DNA of 64,000 bases from Cymodocea nodosa (Eukaryota; Streptophyta; Magnoliopsida; Alismatales; Cymodoceaceae). The notes below the pieces were generated by a model. That model had not been told where the DNA came from, did no database searches, and was given only the letters and a program-made list of their open reading frames with translations. The DNA lies in the NCBI GenBank assembly GCA_036874045.1, contig JAZBRI010000004.1, forward strand, positions 6,076,001-6,140,000, written 5' to 3'. Position numbers and translations under genes: made by a program. Shown one piece after another: positions 61,901 through 64,000 of this stretch (position 1 is its first letter; each line of letters opens with the position of its first letter).

Positions 61901-63356
61901 CAGTAAGTAAAGAATTTATTTGGCTAGTATTTAAACCACTTTTAAATGTAATTGAATGTCTTCTATTCTTCTAAAATAAGTGTTTACCACTAAAGGGTCA
62001 CAAGCCAAACTAAAATCTAAAATTGAATTTCCTTCATTTCTATTACTAAAACCAAATCCATCATGCTTTCTTTCATATCCTATGTTTTGCTCTCTTACAT
62101 GACCATTTAAATCTCCTCTAACAAATGACTTTTCACTGGTAGGTAAACTATTAACTAAATTATTCAAATCTTCCCAAAATTTCTTTTTAATAAGTATTAC
62201 TAAACCTACTTGCAAAGCATACAGTAATCATATTAACTACCTCAATGCTTCATCTTTTAAACTTGCAACTATTATTCCAACTTCATTTCTATGCTTATCT
62301 TTTCTTGTATACCATAATTTAAAATCACTAACATCAATTAACCTATATTTTTCCCCACATATATATTAATTTAGTTACTTGCAAGCATAATATGTTAATT
62401 TTCTTTTTTTATCATTATATCTACTGATTTCATATTCTTAGCAGTCAAGGTTCCTATATTCCAAGTTGTTAGCCTAATTATGGTGTTTTGGACTAACTTC
62501 TTTATCCACACTTGTCTACTACAATGTGAGAACCCTTACTTATTGTCATCTGCATCTAGGTGTCGATATAGAACCCCTAGTTTGAGAATGTTAAACTCAA
62601 GGTGTACAATGCTTCCCTTTTGTTTTCTTTTCATCATACTCAAGGTCCAATGCAACACATCGCTAAGAGAGTTACACCCCAATGAATTATTTTTAGGATT
62701 CATATTCATGAAAGGTTAACTAGTTTTTAGAGTAATTACTTGCCAATGCAAACCCTCCTCCCTTATCTAGGCTTAGAACCCACTATGAAGAAGTTAACCT
62801 TTACATGTAGAGTTTTGTATACATGTCAATATATGTTAAATTACTTATCATTGTAATTAGATAATAAATTCTTTAGCAAAAAACTTAGGTAGCTAATTTT
62901 ACAAACAAGTCTAATGAAGTGATGATATTAGTCACATAAGTAATCATGTATTCAATCATTCAATAATAATATAATCATGTTAAATTGACACAAATCTATG
63001 GCTCATGAACCAAACAGGTCATGTGTAGGAAATAAAATACAAATCATTGTCAGTCTCCAACCTCAGTTACAGAAAAAATAAACATGCTGTATTTGTTATC
63101 TAGTGTTTACCATATTCACATTTATAAACAATACGATTAACAGGTCTAATATGATATAGAGCTTACATGACTAGTTTTGTATTAACTATGCTTACATGAC
63201 TAGTTGAAGGCATGTTAACTAAAAGAGTATATACCTCTCGTGCTTCAACAAACTCTGAGCGTGTGAGCTCTACTGCAACTTTATTTTCAAGGAACTGCAT
63301 CAAAATGGTCAAATAAAGACCAGCAATCCAGATAGCTGAATTTTTCAAATCAACTT
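58996..63356 (-). CDS. MAU2: MAU2/SCC4 cohesin-loading factor, 3' part (gene runs off the right edge)
   Basis: Partner of SCC2 in loading cohesin onto chromatin; nuclear TPR-like superhelix. Exons in the window (minus): 63235-63356, 61065-61211, 60852-60941, 60612-60736, 60148-60353, 59761-59885, 58996-59184, all phases consistent, giving about 334 C-terminal residues of an expected 700 or so. Landmarks: GLYLTILMQFLENKVAVELT, PTMLQGCESIIEMLRGQYAH, TMCQVYAAVSYICIGDAES, ALDLIGPIYRIMDTFAGVRE, QAREILKSALTLAKTLYDIP, NEMENAEYERKKEDDLQKRL and the basic end IKRGKKKI. Upstream exons lie beyond 64000. Intron 61212-63234 contains a LINE remnant, and the acceptor of exon 63235-63356 is duplicated 97 bp upstream. 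The C-terminal exon matches the plant family by the DIPESVNLP block. Confidence 0.93.
61560..62515 (-). mobile_element. RTE-type LINE remnant (endonuclease region) in MAU2 intron
   Basis: Minus strand, same sense as MAU2. Begins with the endonuclease start RLTTWNIGTLTAKNMKSVD (near 62490), continues through PTSEKSFVRGDLNGHV, GGYE-like GYERKHDGFGFSNRNEG and LLDF-type ILDFSLACDPLVVNTYF, then KDCKAISGENLTVQYRLLVL and RIRWWNLK. The reverse transcriptase core is absent. This is the element often mis-annotated as craniofacial development protein 2-like in plant genomes. Confidence 0.8.
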
Positions 63357-63547
63357 CTGCAATACAGAGTCGTAATATATATATGAAAATTATAGAACCT
63401 CAAAATCCTTTCCCCAAAAAATAGTACACACAGCAACAACAATAAATCAACTTCTGCAATACAGAGTCGTAATATATATATGAAAATTATAGAACCTCAA
63501 AATCCTTTCCCCAAAAAATAGTACACACAGCAACAACAATAAATCAA
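63347..63547. repeat. Perfect 97-bp tandem duplication (two copies plus 7 bp) spanning a MAU2 splice acceptor
   Basis: Sequence from 63347 repeats exactly with period 97 up to 63547. Each copy includes the TTGCAG|AAGTTGATTT acceptor (minus strand; authentic exon start 63356, copied acceptor at 63453) and its upstream polypyrimidine/branch region. No mismatch seen between the copies, so it is recent or a product of assembly. Confidence 0.9.
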
Positions 63548-63555
63548 TCAAAGCC

Positions 63556-63810
63556 TTGACCCTACAATGAAGACTCAACAATACGAATCCTTTCTTCCAT
63601 CTATTTTTATCAATTACTAATTTTCCTGTTACATCGTGAAATTTTAATATTTTCACTATTTCTAAGTCAATAATTTATGACAGTCCTCTACCTCGTTTAG
63701 TTCTATCAAAATTAACTAAATCACACTTCCTTACAAATGTGTTGATAGGCCTTCCACAAACATGACCAAACCATCTAAGCAAATCACTCATTAGCTTGCA
63801 CACACACCAG
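63556..63810 (-). mobile_element. RTE-type LINE remnant (ORF C-terminus) in MAU2 intron
   Basis: Minus strand reads LMSDLLRWFGHVCGRPINTF then CDLVNFDRTKRGRG, the conserved C-terminal end of plant RTE-type LINE polyproteins (RWFGHV ... RRGRGRP). Downstream sequence is degenerate. Because this C-terminal piece precedes the endonuclease piece at 62.5 kb along the minus strand, the two are separate insertions or a rearranged copy. Confidence 0.75.
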
Positions 63811-64000
63811 CCCACATACTGCCCGCACATACATGACAATGGAATTTTCTAGGCAATCCAACTCCAATATGAAAAAGATTCACAACTTCCTGATGCAACA
63901 TTGCTAGTGAAACACTACCATCTACTCAACTTGTAAGACGGGTAAAACCATTTCATGAGATGAAATGCAACCATAAATCAGGTCCAATGTAAGATAACTC

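Noticed and set aside
61931-62215. A 94-codon frame resembling craniofacial development protein 2
   Set aside because: It is the endonuclease region of an RTE-type LINE, a common mis-annotation in plants.
1-64000. CRISPR arrays, operons, prophage or plasmid features
   Set aside because: The window is plant nuclear DNA; no direct-repeat/spacer pattern or bacterial gene organisation is present.

Overview
This window is nuclear DNA from a flowering plant. The genes have many short exons with GT-AG splice sites, introns are AT-rich and reach several kb, and their products belong to plant families. Intronic debris is typical of plants: L1 and RTE-type LINE remnants, an Au-like SINE pair, tRNA-derived SINEs and a Ty3/gypsy fossil. 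GC-rich exons in the mannanase gene against AT-rich surroundings fit a monocot outside the grasses, but the clade is an inference of low certainty. No organellar or bacterial DNA is evident.

Layout. 0.2-3.2 kb (-): 5' half of a HAK/KUP/KT potassium transporter, whose C-terminal part lies left of the window. 4.9-12.2 kb (-): complete SNF4-type KIN-beta-gamma subunit of SnRK1, 13 coding exons, 491 aa. 17.1-21.1 kb (+): ELM2/SANT chromatin protein, head to head with SNF4. 23.3-25.8 kb (-): EDR4-like zinc-ribbon protein with an internal repeat array. 25.8-30.6 kb: AT-rich gene-poor stretch. 30.7-32.5 kb (+): secreted GH5 endo-beta-mannanase. 33.7-43.7 kb (+): proteasome alpha-2 subunit, 708 nt of coding sequence spread over 10 kb. 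46.4-49.8 kb (+): ATG18/WIPI autophagy protein. 51.5-58.5 kb (-): zinc-less quinone oxidoreductase with TE-filled introns. 59.0-63.4 kb (-): 3' half of the cohesin loader MAU2/SCC4, 5' half right of the window.

For every gene given exon coordinates, the exon lengths and splice phases were checked against each other; where both ends are in the window they sum to one uninterrupted reading frame. These are mostly unrelated housekeeping and signalling genes: energy sensing (SNF4), autophagy (ATG18), proteolysis (PSMA2), cohesin loading (MAU2), immunity (EDR4), wall remodelling (mannanase) and K+ transport. I see no operon-like or cluster logic apart from the SNF4-SANT neighbour pair, which from memory is also adjacent in Arabidopsis.

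Points most worth a second look: a 5S-rRNA-like segment fused to a tRNA-like SINE inside an oxidoreductase intron; a 97-bp tandem duplication that copies a MAU2 splice acceptor; a 12-bp direct repeat exactly at both splice sites of a 92-bp mannanase intron; alternating long/short repeats in the EDR4-like protein; a GC-AG intron in PSMA2; and three L1 tails of one family, all in introns. I did not find anything I would call a new biological system.
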